A stretch of DNA of 64,000 nucleotides from Paracentrotus lividus (Eukaryota > Echinodermata > Echinoidea > Camarodonta > Echinidae): assembly GCA_940671915.1 (NCBI GenBank), contig CALNVZ010003435.1, positions 11,758,947-11,822,946 on the forward strand, written 5' to 3'. The notes under the pieces are model-generated. The model was not told the DNA's origin, ran no database searches, and worked only from the letters and a program-made list of their open reading frames with translations. Below, piece after piece: positions 33,433 through 46,057 of this stretch (position 1 is the first letter of the stretch; each line of letters opens with the position of its first letter). Made by a program: the position numbers and the translations under genes.

Positions 33433-34427
33433 GGCCCGTCTTCACTAGCTCGAGATGACAAAATAGCTAGCTATTTCTGATCTGGCCAATTAGCCCGATC
33501 AGAACTAGCTCGAGATTATTTGTAATGTGGACGCAATTAGCTAGCTATTTCGTGGGCTACAATCTCGAGATTCAAGCCTGAGTCAACTAGGGCTAGTTCG
33601 CGAAATAGCTAGCTATTTGGCGAACTAGCTAGCTAATTCGCAGATGTGGACGAACTCGGGTTTTTTTACTCGGGATAATTTATTCATGATGTCCAACCAT
33701 AATGCAATTCGAGTTCCGGTTTTGATATAATACGGAATGATAGAATTAAAAAGAGATGAAAGAATGATAAAAAAAAGAAATACAAAAGAATTGATAAAAG
33801 AGAATATATAAGAAGAATACATAGTAATTGAGAGAAGAGAAGATGAATGAAGGATAAAACAAAGAAATACATAAGAAAGGATAGACGATAAAAATTAAAG
33901 AAGGAAAAACAAAGAAATATATAAGAATTATGAGAGAAGAGAAGATGAAAGAGTGATAAAAACAAAGAAATACGTAAGAAATGATAAACGATAAGACGAA
34001 AGAAGGAAAAACAAAGAAATATATAAGAATTATGAGAGAAGAGAAGATGAAAGAGTGATAAAAACAAAGAAATACGTAAGAAATGATAAACGATAAGACG
34101 AAAGAAGGAAAAACACAGAAATACATAAGAATTATAAAAGAGAAAATAAAAGGACAAAAATTAAAAACATACACTAGAAATAATGGAGAAAATGCTCGTA
34201 ACTGGAAGTCCCCAGCCCATAACGCGGGAAAAAATGGCGCGATTTTCAAAACTCAGAGTCCAGAGTGCGCATGCTCCGTAGCTCGAGCTAATTCATCGCT
34301 CGAGAGCGAAATCGCTCAACTTGGGCTGATGTGGACGTGGTTTCTCGTATCTCGAGATTTTTTCGGGGGAGGGCTGATCGGGCTAAAATCTCGAGATGGA
34401 GCGAGCTCGAGCTGATGTGGAAGCAGC
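33433..34427. mobile_element. Nested ~1-kb TIR element rich in CTCGAG/GCTAGC
   Basis: GTCTTCACTAGCTCGAG at the left and CTCGAGCTGATGTGGAAGC at the right form imperfect inverted ends. Between them are many AGCTAGCTATTT words and a tandem array (33770-34150). It interrupts the left subterminal array of the 33389-37050 element. Confidence 0.6.
33770..34150. repeat. ~102-bp tandem array
   Basis: About 3.5 copies; GAGTGATAAAAACAAAG recurs at 33951 and 34053, with AAGAAATACGTAAGAAATG and AGAGAAGAGAAGATGAA in each unit. Long minus-strand ORFs rich in F, L and S come from this array and are not genes. Confidence 0.9.
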
Positions 34428-37329
34428 TATTATTTGAGAATAAGTTGTCCATAGATAGGTCAAATATTCACACAGTAGAGATTATTTTCAATAGGGAAAT
34501 CAAATGTCAGCAGAGCAAGACCAATATCCGAACAGGTAAATAAAATGTCCACTGCTAAGTCAAATATCCACACAATAGAAATCATTTTAGATCGGGAAAT
34601 CAAAAGTCCATATAGAAGGATCGATGTCCTAACAGACGGATAAGATCCCTGTTGCGATGTCAAATATCAAGACTAAAGAATTTGTTTTCAATAGGGAAAT
34701 CAAATGTCCATATAGCACAGTCAATGTCTTAACAGGTAAATGGAGGGTCCATAGCGAATTCAAATATGAACACAAAAGAAATATTTATGCAATCCCGTGT
34801 CAATCAAAGTGTTTAATCTGTCATAGGTGATTCCAGTGTCGCATTGGTAAGTCAAATGTCAGTGGATACATCAGAAAGTTAGGATGCCTAATTTTGAAAG
34901 CAATAATTTCAGAACGCTACTAAGTAGAGGATCTCGAATTACGCAAATACATTATTTATGTTAAGGCATAAAAAAGTAGAGGTTTTTTATGAAAAAAAGG
35001 CAAATTATAATTATTCTTTTACATTGTGGAAAATTGCGATTATTATTTCTCATCAAGCTAAAAGTTAGGGGAAAAGAGTCTAATTTCATGTTAATTTTTA
35101 ATTAATTACAAATAATTATATTGTAAAGAAACAAATGTTAAAATGTATGTATTTCAACAAAGCGGTTGCCGTTAGTCTATGAAAGTGGTTAATGAAAAAT
35201 GCATACGCATCAAGATGATGCAGAAAAAAAGAAAGAAAAAGCACTTTCCAGAAAACTAAATGTTATGAAATGATATTGTGTCTGTTGGAAAATACAACAA
35301 ACCATACAATTTAATAATTTATATTCACTGATACGTGCTGCAAAATGATGTGTGTATTTGATATGCAATCCTATACATGTATATTATATATTTGGGTGAC
35401 ATTTTATATTTAAAAAAACACACTTTTATTTATTCTAATATTTTTGATGAAATATCTTTATGAAATATGCCTTTTAAGAAAGTCACATTCAGTGAGCATG
35501 ATTGCAGTGGTGAGGAAAAGCAGTGGACGGGGTATGTTTTGAAATAGGAGGAAAATTCGAATGTGAGGATACCTCAGAACATATTTTTTCTAGCGCGAAG
35601 CGCAAGCCCCAAATTTTGAATTATCCATGTGATATGTATTTTTGTATCGTTTATTGAATTTTAAATCTGTTTGTTTATTGAATTGAAAAGAATTAACAAT
35701 ATAAAAGACTTATAGGCCATCTCGACATTAAACATTGTGTATACATTTACTCAAATAATGAATAAAAATCTAAATGTCGAATAAATAATAATAATAATCG
35801 ACGTTTAGGTGTCTGAAGAAAGTCAGTTATGAAGACAGAGAAGACAATACTTAATGAAAGAAAAAAAAAGAACAAAATCGTGAAGGTATATGGATATTCA
35901 TGTTAACAAAGTACACAAATGTAATGATGGTCTAAGAGATGATGGGAGGGGAGGTAGAGAAGAAAACATTATTCATAAAGATTTAGAGACAATTTTGTAA
36001 TATTTGTGAAATAACATGATATTGCATAATCATTTTGTACACCAAACTGCAACAAAAGGGCAAAGGTATATATACCTTAGTTATGTCGGTATAAAGGTGT
36101 TAAATCATATTTGACAAGAGCCTAATATTCTGGTTAAGAAAAATTATCATCTTTGTTTGTTGTTGTGTTTTTTTCCAATGTGTTTGCATTTTATTGGAAA
36201 TAATGTGAATTTCTCTGAATATAATTATGTTTTCATTTATTATTCATTTATTATTTGCCTGCCAAATTCGACTATAGTCACAATTGTACTTATTAACTAT
36301 ACAATCGTAATAATTCCTTTACTCTGTAATGGCTGGGCGAAAAGATCTGAAAATCACTGATAATGCTAGTGCCGGGTCTGAGGCTTAATTTCTCCTAGTT
36401 CATACTAAGCAAATATTGTTATACTATTTTTAATAATTAAAGAGAAAAGTCTTCTTTTTTATGCTTAAAAACAATGTGGCGGGCAAAGAGTTAAGAAAAA
36501 TAATTTTTGACACTTCAGTCTGATCTACGATGTGTAGCAGTATAAACACACTACTGACATAAGGAAATAGTTCATAGACAATCAAAATGACTGTGTAACG
36601 AAGACTATGGTATTTTGTGTTTCAATTTAACATTGGACATTTGAGATCACTATGCGATATTAAATTTCCCTAAGACAACATTTCTCTACCAATACGGATA
36701 TTTGGCTCCCTATGTGACTTTAAAATTTCCTAATTGATTATTTGAAATTAACTATATGGATATGAAGTACCTACATTGACATTTGGACTTCTTAATGAGG
36801 ACATAATGATACCTACATTGTGTAAACATTACTTATCAGGACATTTGAACCTCCAATTGGGACACTTCGTACCCATACTGACATTTGAGCTACCTATTTG
36901 TACATTCCGGAGCTACATGGACATTTAAACTACCTATTTTGACACCCGTGTGCTATTGTGGACATTAATTCTAATACATGGACATTTGATCTGCCTACTT
37001 GGTCTTGGATGATTGGTTGACAGGAGTGGATATTTGATGTGGAAAACCTATAAAACAAAAATTTTACTCACAATCGAATCACCGATGTCTTCCACTTTCC
37101 AATCACTCTGTGAGCTATTTTCAATTTTCTCCAAAAAAAAAGTTGTGTTCTGCCTTCTTAACAATCTCGCAACTAAAATTCAGTCAGCGCCACTATTGAT
37201 TTATACTGTCTCATTCTTGTGTGCCTCTAGGTCAGGCAATGTTAGGCATGTGGTAGTTAAACACTCCAGCGAACAGGGTAATTCAGGTGTCCCAAGTACC
37301 AGATTCTTTGTCCTGACATAACTCTATTA

Positions 37330-37960
37330 TTAGGGTTGGGCGAATCTCAACTTTTTTTTTCAAACAAGTTGTTTCTATGGTAAAATTCGACGTAGAAACT
37401 GAAAATGACAATTATTTTTGCATACGATGACGTCTTACGTCGCTAAAGTGCAAAAACCAAAATGGCCGCCAAAATAGCGTATTATGCCCAATTATCACAC
37501 TTTTTGTACGTATAAACCACTTTTATTGCGTTTTTATATGGCTTTCGGGTGTCTGGGAACCCAACATGATTAATCCAACATGATTAATCCTACCTAAGTT
37601 GACTGTTTGTGTAGTTTGGTAGTTAGTTTCAGTCAATATCGAGCAAAAATCACCTCATATCAAAATCACTAATTAACACCTATAACCATGCTAGGTACAT
37701 TTGGTCATGATAAAATTGTCAGATATGAGCTTTTAAACCATCAAAATCCATAAAGAAACAAAATAAAACCGGGTTATACCTATAAAGTGTGTGATGAATG
37801 GGCAAAATACACTATTTTGGTTTTTTGCACTTTAGCGACGTCAGACATCATCGTACACAAAAATCATTGTTATTTTTGGATTCTACATCAAATTTGACTA
37901 TAGAAACAACTTGTTTGAAATAACTTTTCAGAAAAAAAGTCATTATTTGCCCAACCCTAC
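37330..37960. mobile_element. TATTA-flanked MITE, copy 1 (631 bp)
   Basis: Ends TTAGGGTTGGGCGAA and TTTGCCCAACCCTAC are inverted, with TATTA on both sides. Inverted arms extend about 190 bases and share GACGTC...AGTGCAAAAA and GGTATAAACC / GGTTATACC. The core holds CAACATGATTAATCC twice. It has no coding capacity. The second copy is at 52016-52647. Confidence 0.87.
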
Positions 37961-38117
37961 TATTATGTGTGTAGGGGAGACCGGGGACAATTGTAACAGA
38001 GGCTCCCATCCCCAGCAGAAACACGATATAATCTTAACCTGTGTACAGAGCATGTGCATTTCATCGCTCCACATGCTGTTTGAGTGTAAACGGATTTAAC
38101 GGTTCGTTGAACTTTCT

Positions 38118-38122
<5 letters not shown>

Positions 38123-38204
<82 letters not shown>
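38123..38204. repeat. Poly(A) tract (82 bp)
   Basis: Uninterrupted A run. No retroposon body is recognisable beside it. Confidence 0.85.
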
Positions 38205-38206
<2 letters not shown>

Positions 38207-38532
38207 GTTTTTTGAGCAGGAAAGTAATATCTCACACTACCCAATGTTTTTCTTCTGGACAAGTATGTGGTTGAGCTATGGCTGTCATTTTTATTTATTT
38301 AGAAATTATATTCTTAGGCCTGTACATTGTAATTTGCTAAAGTTTCAACGATACCTGAGCTAAGATAGAAAAAAATCTCCCATATGGTCGCCCACCTCGG
38401 GGGCAATTTATAATAAGTTGTTTCAACCATGCCAGTCAGTAAGAAGGGAAGTGACGTCTAAACGAGAGATGTCTTGAAATATAACACTCCATTATCTCTC
38501 CCTGACGATGACAGACATGGTCGTTATGGCAA

Positions 38533-41500
38533 CTACAATAAATCGTATTTCTGAGTTTCTTTCAAAAACTGCAGTAAATCTCTCTGAGCAGGGAGACCTA
38601 GAGCAGATTGAATTGAAAATTTTCCTATATTTAGTTTTTTCATTAATCTTGCTCTTTCCCTGTTGAATTGGGTACAAGATAAAAGTAAGTGCGGCACCGT
38701 TTCTGGCACATTACAGTGGTCACATAATCCGTTCGGGTGTCTATTCATCTTAAAAAGTGTTTCCTATTATTGGCATTATTTAGATATTTTGTTCTGAGCA
38801 TAGGTTGAATTGCAAAAAGGAATCGTCCGCGGGCAGACGATGTCCAATCCTCTTGCCAATTAGTCAGATGTTGTTGGTAAATTTCGCGCTTAGTTTCTGC
38901 TTTATTCTGCAAAATATGGTATGCGATGGGAAGGGATAGAGCATGTTTCGCCAAAGAGTCTGCTTTTTCATTTCCACTAATTCCTACGTGAGAAGGAATC
39001 CATTCAAATTGAACAATGATTTTATCTTTTGAAAGTTTAGTTGTGAATTCTATGATTTCTTGCATTATATTTGCAATATCATTTTCCATTGCTTTTATGG
39101 AGCTTAGTGAATCTGTGAATATGGCATATTTTTTAGCAGTTTGTCGTTCTTGTGTTTTCATATATCCATTGTAATGCAAAGAACAATGCCATCTGTTCCG
39201 CTCGATAAACCGATACAGCGGATATTCTTTTTGCTATTTCAATATTTCGACTTGGGATATACACTGCAGCACCCGTATTTCCGTTTGTTGATTTTGAGCC
39301 GTCTGTGTATATTCTAATGTAATCTTTCCATTTCGAATTTATATAATCATCTGACTCTGATTTGGCTTCAAAACAAATCACATTTTTCTTATTGATATAT
39401 GATGATATCATGCAAGTGAGTTGATATCAAAGGTGGTATCAGATGCCAAGGCGGAGTCTTCGACATTTTTTTTGTTTCGATATTTTCGTCAGGAATATGT
39501 TTCGTCCGTAGAGCAAAGGGAATTTGATTTCCCCAGCTATTTGAACTATATTGCCAACATTCTAATAGACACTCCTTGGACGGGTGATTTTTTTTATGTA
39601 GCTTATGTTCGCTCTAAAGTTCTGGCTAAAAAGTGAACTCCGAATTTCAAGGGGCATTTCACAGCATTCAATTTGGAGGGCTGCCAGAGAGGTGAAAGCT
39701 ATGGTACCAGTGCATATCCTCAAACATTCGTACTGTATGTTATCCAATTGTTTCTTGACATTGTTAGACGCCGAATGAAAGGCCTCACATCCGTAGTCCA
39801 AAAATGGTCTAATCAATGCTCTGTACAGGAGCAGAAGGGTTTTGGTGTCTGAACCCCATGAGTACCCACCATGCATTTCAGTATATTCATCCTTTTTTTG
39901 CACTTTTCAGTAATTTTCTATTTGTTTTTTTCCATGTTAATTTTGCATCGAAGCAAAGTCCTAAATATCTGTACTCATTGACACATTCGATTATCTATCT
40001 TTTAATTTGACATTAGGGGAAGGGTGTCGTTTTATAAAGACCACAGCTTTAGCTTTTTCTTCCGACAGTTTCATGCCCCAGTTAGCTCCAGTTATCGCAC
40101 CACAGTGGCGTATCTAGGGGGGGGGCAAGGGGGCACGTGCCCCGGGCGGAGCTTCACGGGGCGCAAAAAAGAAAAAGAAAAAAAAAAAAAAAAGAAGAAA
40201 AAGGAAGGAGGAAAGAAGAAAAAGAAGAGGAAGAAGAAGAAGAAGAAGAAAGAGAAGAAGAAGAGAAGGAGATCGGTGATCCACAGTGGAAATTGGGGCT
40301 ATGATTCCTCCCATTATTAATTTTGGCGCCCCCCTCACCAGTGGCGTATCTAGGGGGGCAAGGGGGGGCACGTGCCCCGGGCGGAGCTTCACGGGGGCGC
40401 AAAAAAGGAAAAGGAAAAAAAAAGAAAAAAGAAGAAAAGGAAGGAAAGAAGAAAAAGAAGAGGAAGAAGAAGAAGAAGAAGAAAGAGAAGAAGAAGAGAA
40501 AGGAGATCGGTGATCCACAGTGAAATTGGGGCTATGATTCCTCCATTATTAATTTTGGCGCCCCCCTCACATAACACTACTTTTTGGCACCCCAAAGGTT
40601 TCAGTCAATTTCTAGGTTTAATACCTTCTTGGTTTCGGGTCAATTTTGCGCCCCTTGTTTAGGCCTATATTAAAGATCAAATCGGCGCCCTTAACTTCAA
40701 TATAGCGTCCCACTGTAAAGGTTATAATCAATTTATGTGTACCTCCTAATCACAATTTTAAGACCAATTGACATCCCCTGAGTTCGATTTAATTTGGAGC
40801 CCCTTTAAATAGTTTAAGATCAATATGGCGCCTCAAATTTTAAATCGATTTGCCCCCCCTTCTCCGCTTGAGATAAACATCAAGGTCCCTCGAAGTAAAA
40901 TATTTTTTTTACTGTCTTGCTTTTTCTCGCTGCCTTTTTTTTTCGCTGTTATTGTTCTTACCCCTCTTCATTGTCAATGTCTTTGTTTCCGTATTTTATG
41001 ACCATTCGGTATTAAAACATGTTCCTTGCAAAGTTTATTTAAGTTTAGAGCTCTAGAATTTTTCGCTCGCGCTTCGCGCTCGCATTGTATTATATGTTTC
41101 AAAATCATTCGAGGAGGACCAACAAAATTTTTTTTAAATTATAATTTTTCTACTAAAAAGAATCCGATGCATACAACTCCAATAGGCCTTTTGAGTCAAA
41201 AATTGTTGACACCCCAAAGGTAGGGAATTTTTTATTGTACCTTCGTTGATAACGAAGTCTGTATTCATCTTAAATGCAAGATTCGAGTAATGCAAGAACT
41301 CAAAATTTTCCGCTCGCGCTTCGCGCTCGCATTAAATTAAAATATTTGCAGAGGAAATATAAAATTGATAAGCTACGTGTATGTATGGTCAACAAATCAT
41401 CCCCAGGTCTGGGGACATGTATATATGCCACTGGTACAATAAACTAAAACAAATCGTTGAGCAGAACTGGAGTAGATCGGGGGTGGGGGGCACAAAGTTA

Positions 41501-43440
41501 ACATTTGCCCCGGGCGCACTTGACCCTAGATACGCCACTGTCGCACCATTTATTGATTTTTATGAGATCGCTTTGTACTTGACCCTCTAAGAATTTCATA
41601 TTTCTATTATTTTTCCAGATCGTAGCATCATCTGCAAACTGGGCTTTCTTGCAATGTTTTAATTCATTTCCAAGATCATTCACAAATATATTAAGCAAAG
41701 TTGGGCTTAATACACTACCTTGGACAATACCCTTCTTTTGTTCGTATACATCAGATAGTATATTATTTACCTGGACCTGAAATGTGCGTCTGGTTAGATA
41801 TTTGTCAAGCTAGGCCGCAATACGCCCTCGGATACCTATCTTAAGAAGTTTAAATATGAGGGTCTTTCTGCATATCAAATCGTAGGCTTTCCGAAAATCT
41901 AGAAAAATGGCTAGAAGGTGTTCTTTATTCAAGAATGCCTTTCTGATATAAGATGGTCTGTGCAGCATCTATCGGCCCTGAATGCGCTTTGCCTTTGCGT
42001 AAATAGTTCATTTTTCTCAATATACCAGCTAAGGCGGTTATTAATGACTCTTGCCATCAACTTGTTTACAGTAGGCATGAGCGCAATTGGTCTATAAGCT
42101 TCTGCATTATTTTTGTTTCCGCCTTTTTTCAAAATAGGTTTCAAGATTGCGTGATGCCATTCTCTAGGAAAATTTTGCGTCCGCCAGATGGCATTAAATA
42201 GAGATATGATATACTTACTGCTGAGGAAGGGAGGTGGGATATGATGACCATGCATCCAAATTCCGTCTTGACCAGGCGTAGTGTTTTTTGCTTGAGCTAT
42301 TGCCCGTGTCAATTCGTTTATGTTAAATGGTTCATCGAGTATACCTTCTTCTTGTTGTAACATCGCGTCTGTTTCCCTTCTTATGTTTTCTTTCCTGGCC
42401 ATAAAAGATGGCGGTAAGTTTTCATCTGAGCTGGATGAAGATATCTTTTTTGCCAATAAGTTAGCTTTGCTTTTGTCAGAAAACGCCCATTGGTTTGCAT
42501 TTTCTTCGAGGAGGGGAGGGATTTTGTCTGTACTAGGTGAATTGACGGAGTTAATTTTCCAAATTTGTTTCCAGACAAGAGATATAGGTGTGTATCTATT
42601 TATTTTATTGCAGAAATTTTTCCAATATTCCCTTTTTTCCTCTCTTATTGTTTTCTGAGCGATAGCTTTTTTAAGTCTGAACTCGGCAAGAGTTTCTCTT
42701 GTGATTTTCTTACGTAGCTTATTGCTTAGTTTGTTTCTTTCTCTTATGGCATTTTCGCATTTGCTGTTCCACCACGGCACTGTTTTTAATGGGCCATGTT
42801 TATTTTTCCTCTTTAGGATACTTTCGTCAGCAATTCTTTTAATTTTAGATATGAAATTGTCATAAAAAGTTTGAATATTTCTATCTTCTATTTCATGAGT
42901 AATTAATTCCTGTGCCTTCTCTTTGAATAATATCCAATTTGCCCTGCTTAATATCCACATATCTCCGTGTGTAGGGGAATATTGAGGTCTTTTTCTACCA
43001 AAATATGATTCTACAAGGAAGTGGTCACTTCCGAGTGTGTTTTGAGTGACTTGCCACGCGCATCTCCCGGCCAGTTTGGGTGAAACTAGTGTTAGATCCA
43101 AATTGGAGAGTTTACCTGTATGGGGATCTAGGCGCGTGCCCGTACCATCATTTAATACAATAACATTATTTTCGTTGACAATCTCCTCTATGATACGACC
43201 ATTTTGGTCCGTTGTAATGCTTCCCCATAAAATATTGTGTGCATTAAAGTCTCCACACATTATAATGTTACCCTTGAAATGTTTGAGTATATGCATTATG
43301 TTATTTTTATCGATTTTGTTTACATGGATTGTAATAATTTATAATAATGACTTTTTGACTTTTCATTTGGATTTCTATAATCTGTATCTCCGTGGTTCAG
43401 CAGCACCTGCGCGTTCCATTGAATTATATGGAGATTTACG
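38533..43440 (-). pseudogene. ORF2 remnant: endonuclease - reverse transcriptase - RNase H
   Basis: An endonuclease start (IIQWNAQ) lies near 43430. GDFNAHNILWG and GSDHF (endonuclease catalytic motifs) lie in the 1368-base open stretch 43296-41929, together with the first RT motifs (TPGQDGI, AYRPIALMP). A frameshift follows near 41935 and a stop near 41810. The catalytic RT motif FADD is at about 41625. After the inserted hAT element the frame resumes (39903-39562). RNase H then follows with YTDGS, RAEQMALFFALQ, TDSLSS and IPSHVGISGNEKAD (39411-38745). Several shifts separate the pieces, so the copy is inactive. Confidence 0.85.
40103..41540. mobile_element. hAT-type element inserted in the retrotransposon (8-bp target duplication)
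   Basis: CAGTGGCGTATCTAGGG at 40103 and CCCTAGATACGCCACTG ending at 41540 are exact inverted ends. The 8-base duplication TCGCACCA flanks both sides (40095-40102, 41541-41548), the mark of hAT transposition. The first part is a tandem pair (40103-40340 and 40341-40571); the second copy starts with the left terminus again (CAGTGGCGTATCTAGGG). Purine-rich GAAGAAGAAG runs lie in each copy. Two CpG-rich motifs are at 41064 and 41311. No transposase is present. Lysine-rich ORFs here are simple-repeat artefacts. Confidence 0.92.
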
Positions 43441-43990
43441 AAGTAGGTAGTTCTATTTTTTCTAAGCTTATTCTCTAATTATTCTTTGTTAATGTCTAAT
43501 CCTATCACTCTAAATGTGAATGAGTGAAAAATCGCTCGAAATTTCGAGCTACGTTGATTTAACTCTAATCGAGTGAAGTTTTAGCTCTTTAAGAGTGAAA
43601 ATATGTTTCCACAACTCACTCCGGTATCACAGGGACGCCGCTCTCGAAGGAGTAAGTCGAAAACGCCGCTCTTTCAAAGAGCTAGATTTTGACCAATCAG
43701 GAACGTCTATTTTCGCGCTGTGCGCTTGCGCAATGCATACTGAAAATTTTTGCCGTAACAACCATATTTCAACATGGCCGGTGGACAACCACAGCTGCAG
43801 GAGCGGATTTTTTTTCGGAGGAAATAATCAACATTTGAAAAGGTGAGAAAATGCTAGATGCCAAGTAAACTCCTGCGACGTGAAAGATGCTTAAATTTGA
43901 CCTTGTGAGGTGTGTTTAGCTGTTAATTTTACGGTATACGGTACCGGTGAAGGCAAGCCCGCTGGTGGCCCAGGGCGCTCTTCGCTTGTA

Positions 43991-44629
43991 GGGGAAGGTG
44001 GGGCATAACGGACCACGTAACTTCAAGTGCCTTCTGTGACGTCACAGATAGGAGCAAGACTATAAAAATGATATTTCCTTGACGAGTTCTTATTGAAGTT
44101 TGATAAACAATCGATCAATAATTCTCACTCTTTCATACTTCCGGCAAAATGAAGCTGAAAAAATATCGGAAAAGGTCCGTTTTGCCCCACTAGTGGGGCA
44201 AAATGACTCCGTGCATATTTTGTTGGGGCAAAATGGTACCCTATTATGGGTACCGTTTAATAATCAACTCCTGGGGACTGATTTGTCAAAATTTGTTCAA
44301 GTTGCAAAATAAATGTACTTTTGGAAGTCTCCAGAAGGGATGCGAGCACACCAAATTCTCCCAGGGTCAGCCAAATTATGGTCCTTTTTGCCCCACACCA
44401 TTGGGTTCCATTTTGCCCCAAGCAGAAATACCCTACATCAGAGGGGTACAAATTTTTGAATGGCACCCCCCTCTGTAGGTATTGATTTTTTTTCGATGAA
44501 ACTTCAGTGGTGAATTGGTGCAGCAATGCCTCATTTACTTGCAATACATTTTATAGAAAAAATACTTTTGATGTCAAGCTATGAGAAAGTTCCGTTTTGC
44601 CCCTAGGGTCCGTTAGCCCACCTTCCCTA
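43991..44629. mobile_element. Nested TIR element, CTTGTA flanks
   Basis: GGGGAAGGTGGGGCATAACG at the left and CGTTAGCCCACCTTCCCTA at the right are inverted. CTTGTA (43985-43990 and 44630-44635) flanks both ends. The interior repeats GGGGCAAAATG-like words in both orientations. No coding sequence is seen. Confidence 0.8.
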
Positions 44630-44864
44630 CTTGTAGAGGCCAGCCGCGCTCGACCGGCGCGGCTGGCCTCTAGCTGCAAGAGTCCCGTGCCTGGGCTAGG
44701 GCGCTAAGATGTAACAGTTAGAGTGATAGACTAGAGTCTAGACATGCACGAGTAATCAAATTTAAGCATATTTCACGTCGCAGGAGTTGACTTGGCATCT
44801 AGTATTTCCTCACCTGTAAAAATGTTGATTATTTCCTCCGAAAAATTCCGCTCCTCCAGCCACT

Positions 44865-45080
44865 CCTATAGTGAAAGAGTGAAAAACCACTCTAAAAGAG
44901 CTAAAGCTCAATCTTTCAAAGAGCCGTATGAGTGACCAATCTTTTAGAGTGAATCTCACTCTTTTCAAGAGTGAATTATCTCACTCTTTTTAAGAGTGAG
45001 CTTCACTCTAAAAGATTGGTCATTTATACGGCTCTTTGAAAGAGTGAGCTTTAGCTCTTTTAGAGTGGTTTTTAGTATAG
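44865..45080. repeat. ~215-bp near-perfect palindrome
   Basis: CTATAGTG at the left and TAGTATAG at the right enclose arms of about 100 bases: AACCACTCTAAAAGAGCTAA / TTAGCTCTTTTAGAGTGGTT. The middle is CTCACTCTTTTCAAGAGTGA. It would fold into one long hairpin. Confidence 0.85.
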
Positions 45081-45258
45081 GCACACCCTATACTCAAAGT
45101 TAATACGACATCTATGGTGTTTTGGTTACTGTGTTTTAGTGGGTTTGGGAAGTTGATTGTAATGCTTGATAATAAATGCCAAGAACGAGACCATAGAGTT
45201 GAGATGCCTACGAAGGCTTGAATGATGTTTTGTTGGGTGTGGCTAGGATTAGTTTCAT

Positions 45259-46057
45259 TTATTTCTTTTGCGATTTCGCGCTTTTGGTTGGTACTTTTGG
45301 TACATGGATTTGGGCGAACGTTTTCTTTTTGTTTGAAGTTGTGGGTATTTTACTTCGAAATGTTGGTGTTATTGTTGTATTGGTTTGTTCCGTTGTGTTT
45401 TTGGCGGGAAGGTCGGTCTGATTGGGCTTTGTTTGTTGTTTTTTGTCAATTTGTTCATTCTTTTTTGTGTTCTGAACATTCATTGAGGTTTTTACTTGTT
45501 TGGCTGCCTCTGCATACGAGATTTTTGTGAAAGTTTTACCTTTTATTATTTCTTTTTGAATCTTATATTGCTGGCATAATACGCTGCAGAATGAGGCCCT
45601 CCGCATCTTGCGCATTTGCGAGTTTCCCTTTCACAATCTTTAAACTCATGGCCTTCGCCACATGTAACACAACGTAGTCTACCATTGCATTTTCCCTCAA
45701 CATGACCAATTGTTGGCATTATGACATCTCAAGACTGGTGCCACAAATTGTCTTTCATTATATATTTCATACCATAATTTTACATCATTTGGAAGATTTT
45801 TTCCAGAGAATGTCAGTAGTATTAGAATCTATCAGTTTGCCGTCTTGACGGCGACGAAGACGTTTTACAGCAATTACATTTTGGTTTTTCAATTCACTTG
45901 CAATCTCCTCTTCAGAGATATCATTAGATATGTTGCTAATTACCCCTTTACTGACACTCAAACCTTTAGTCGCCTTCATCCGAATTGTTACCGAGCTCCG
46001 TAATGTTTTCGATGGTTCGGGCTTGATTTTGTGTGTTGCATCGGATTTGAAAGGCAT
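45259..46057 (-). pseudogene. ORF1 (gag-like) remnant with CCHC zinc knuckles
   Basis: Opens MPFKSDATHKIKPEPSK and reads to about 45785. Zinc-knuckle signatures (CVTCGEGHEFKDC and CARCGGPH) are found in other minus frames at about 45600-45720, so frameshifts lie between. A lysine/glutamine/threonine-rich tail follows to 45259. This layout is typical of ORF1 of I/Jockey-type LINEs, where it binds element RNA. Confidence 0.7.

Larger units (their letters stand above)
33389..37050. mobile_element. 3.66-kb TIR element with inverted subterminal repeat arrays
   Basis: Termini TAGGTTTTCCA and TGGAAAACCTA are inverted and flanked by TA. Inside the left end TCAAATGTCC-type words recur every 20-25 bases within roughly 100-base units (33400-33432 and 34445-34865). 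Inside the right end the complement GGACATTTGA recurs likewise (36640-37010). The 1.7-kb AT-rich core (34900-36620) has no recognisable coding sequence. A second element (33433-34427) is nested in the left array. Probably a non-autonomous cut-and-paste transposon; superfamily not assigned. Confidence 0.75.
43500..45086. mobile_element. Foldback complex between ORF1 and ORF2 of the retrotransposon
   Basis: Inverted arms of about 100 bases, 43800-43905 and 44755-44862, share GGAGGAAATAATCAACATTT, AGATGCCAAGT and CTCCTGCGACGTGAAA. AGAGTG/CACTCT-rich palindromes lie outside them. The interior contains another complete TIR element (43991-44629). Boundaries with the LINE are approximate. Confidence 0.7.

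Noticed and set aside
33684-34249. ORFs of 157 and 167 codons rich in F, L, S
   Set aside because: They overlap in different frames over the 102-base tandem array and have no domain pattern.
40024-40662. Lysine/arginine/glutamate-rich and serine-rich ORFs
   Set aside because: Produced by GAAGAAGAAG purine runs in the duplicated hAT end; several frames are open at once.
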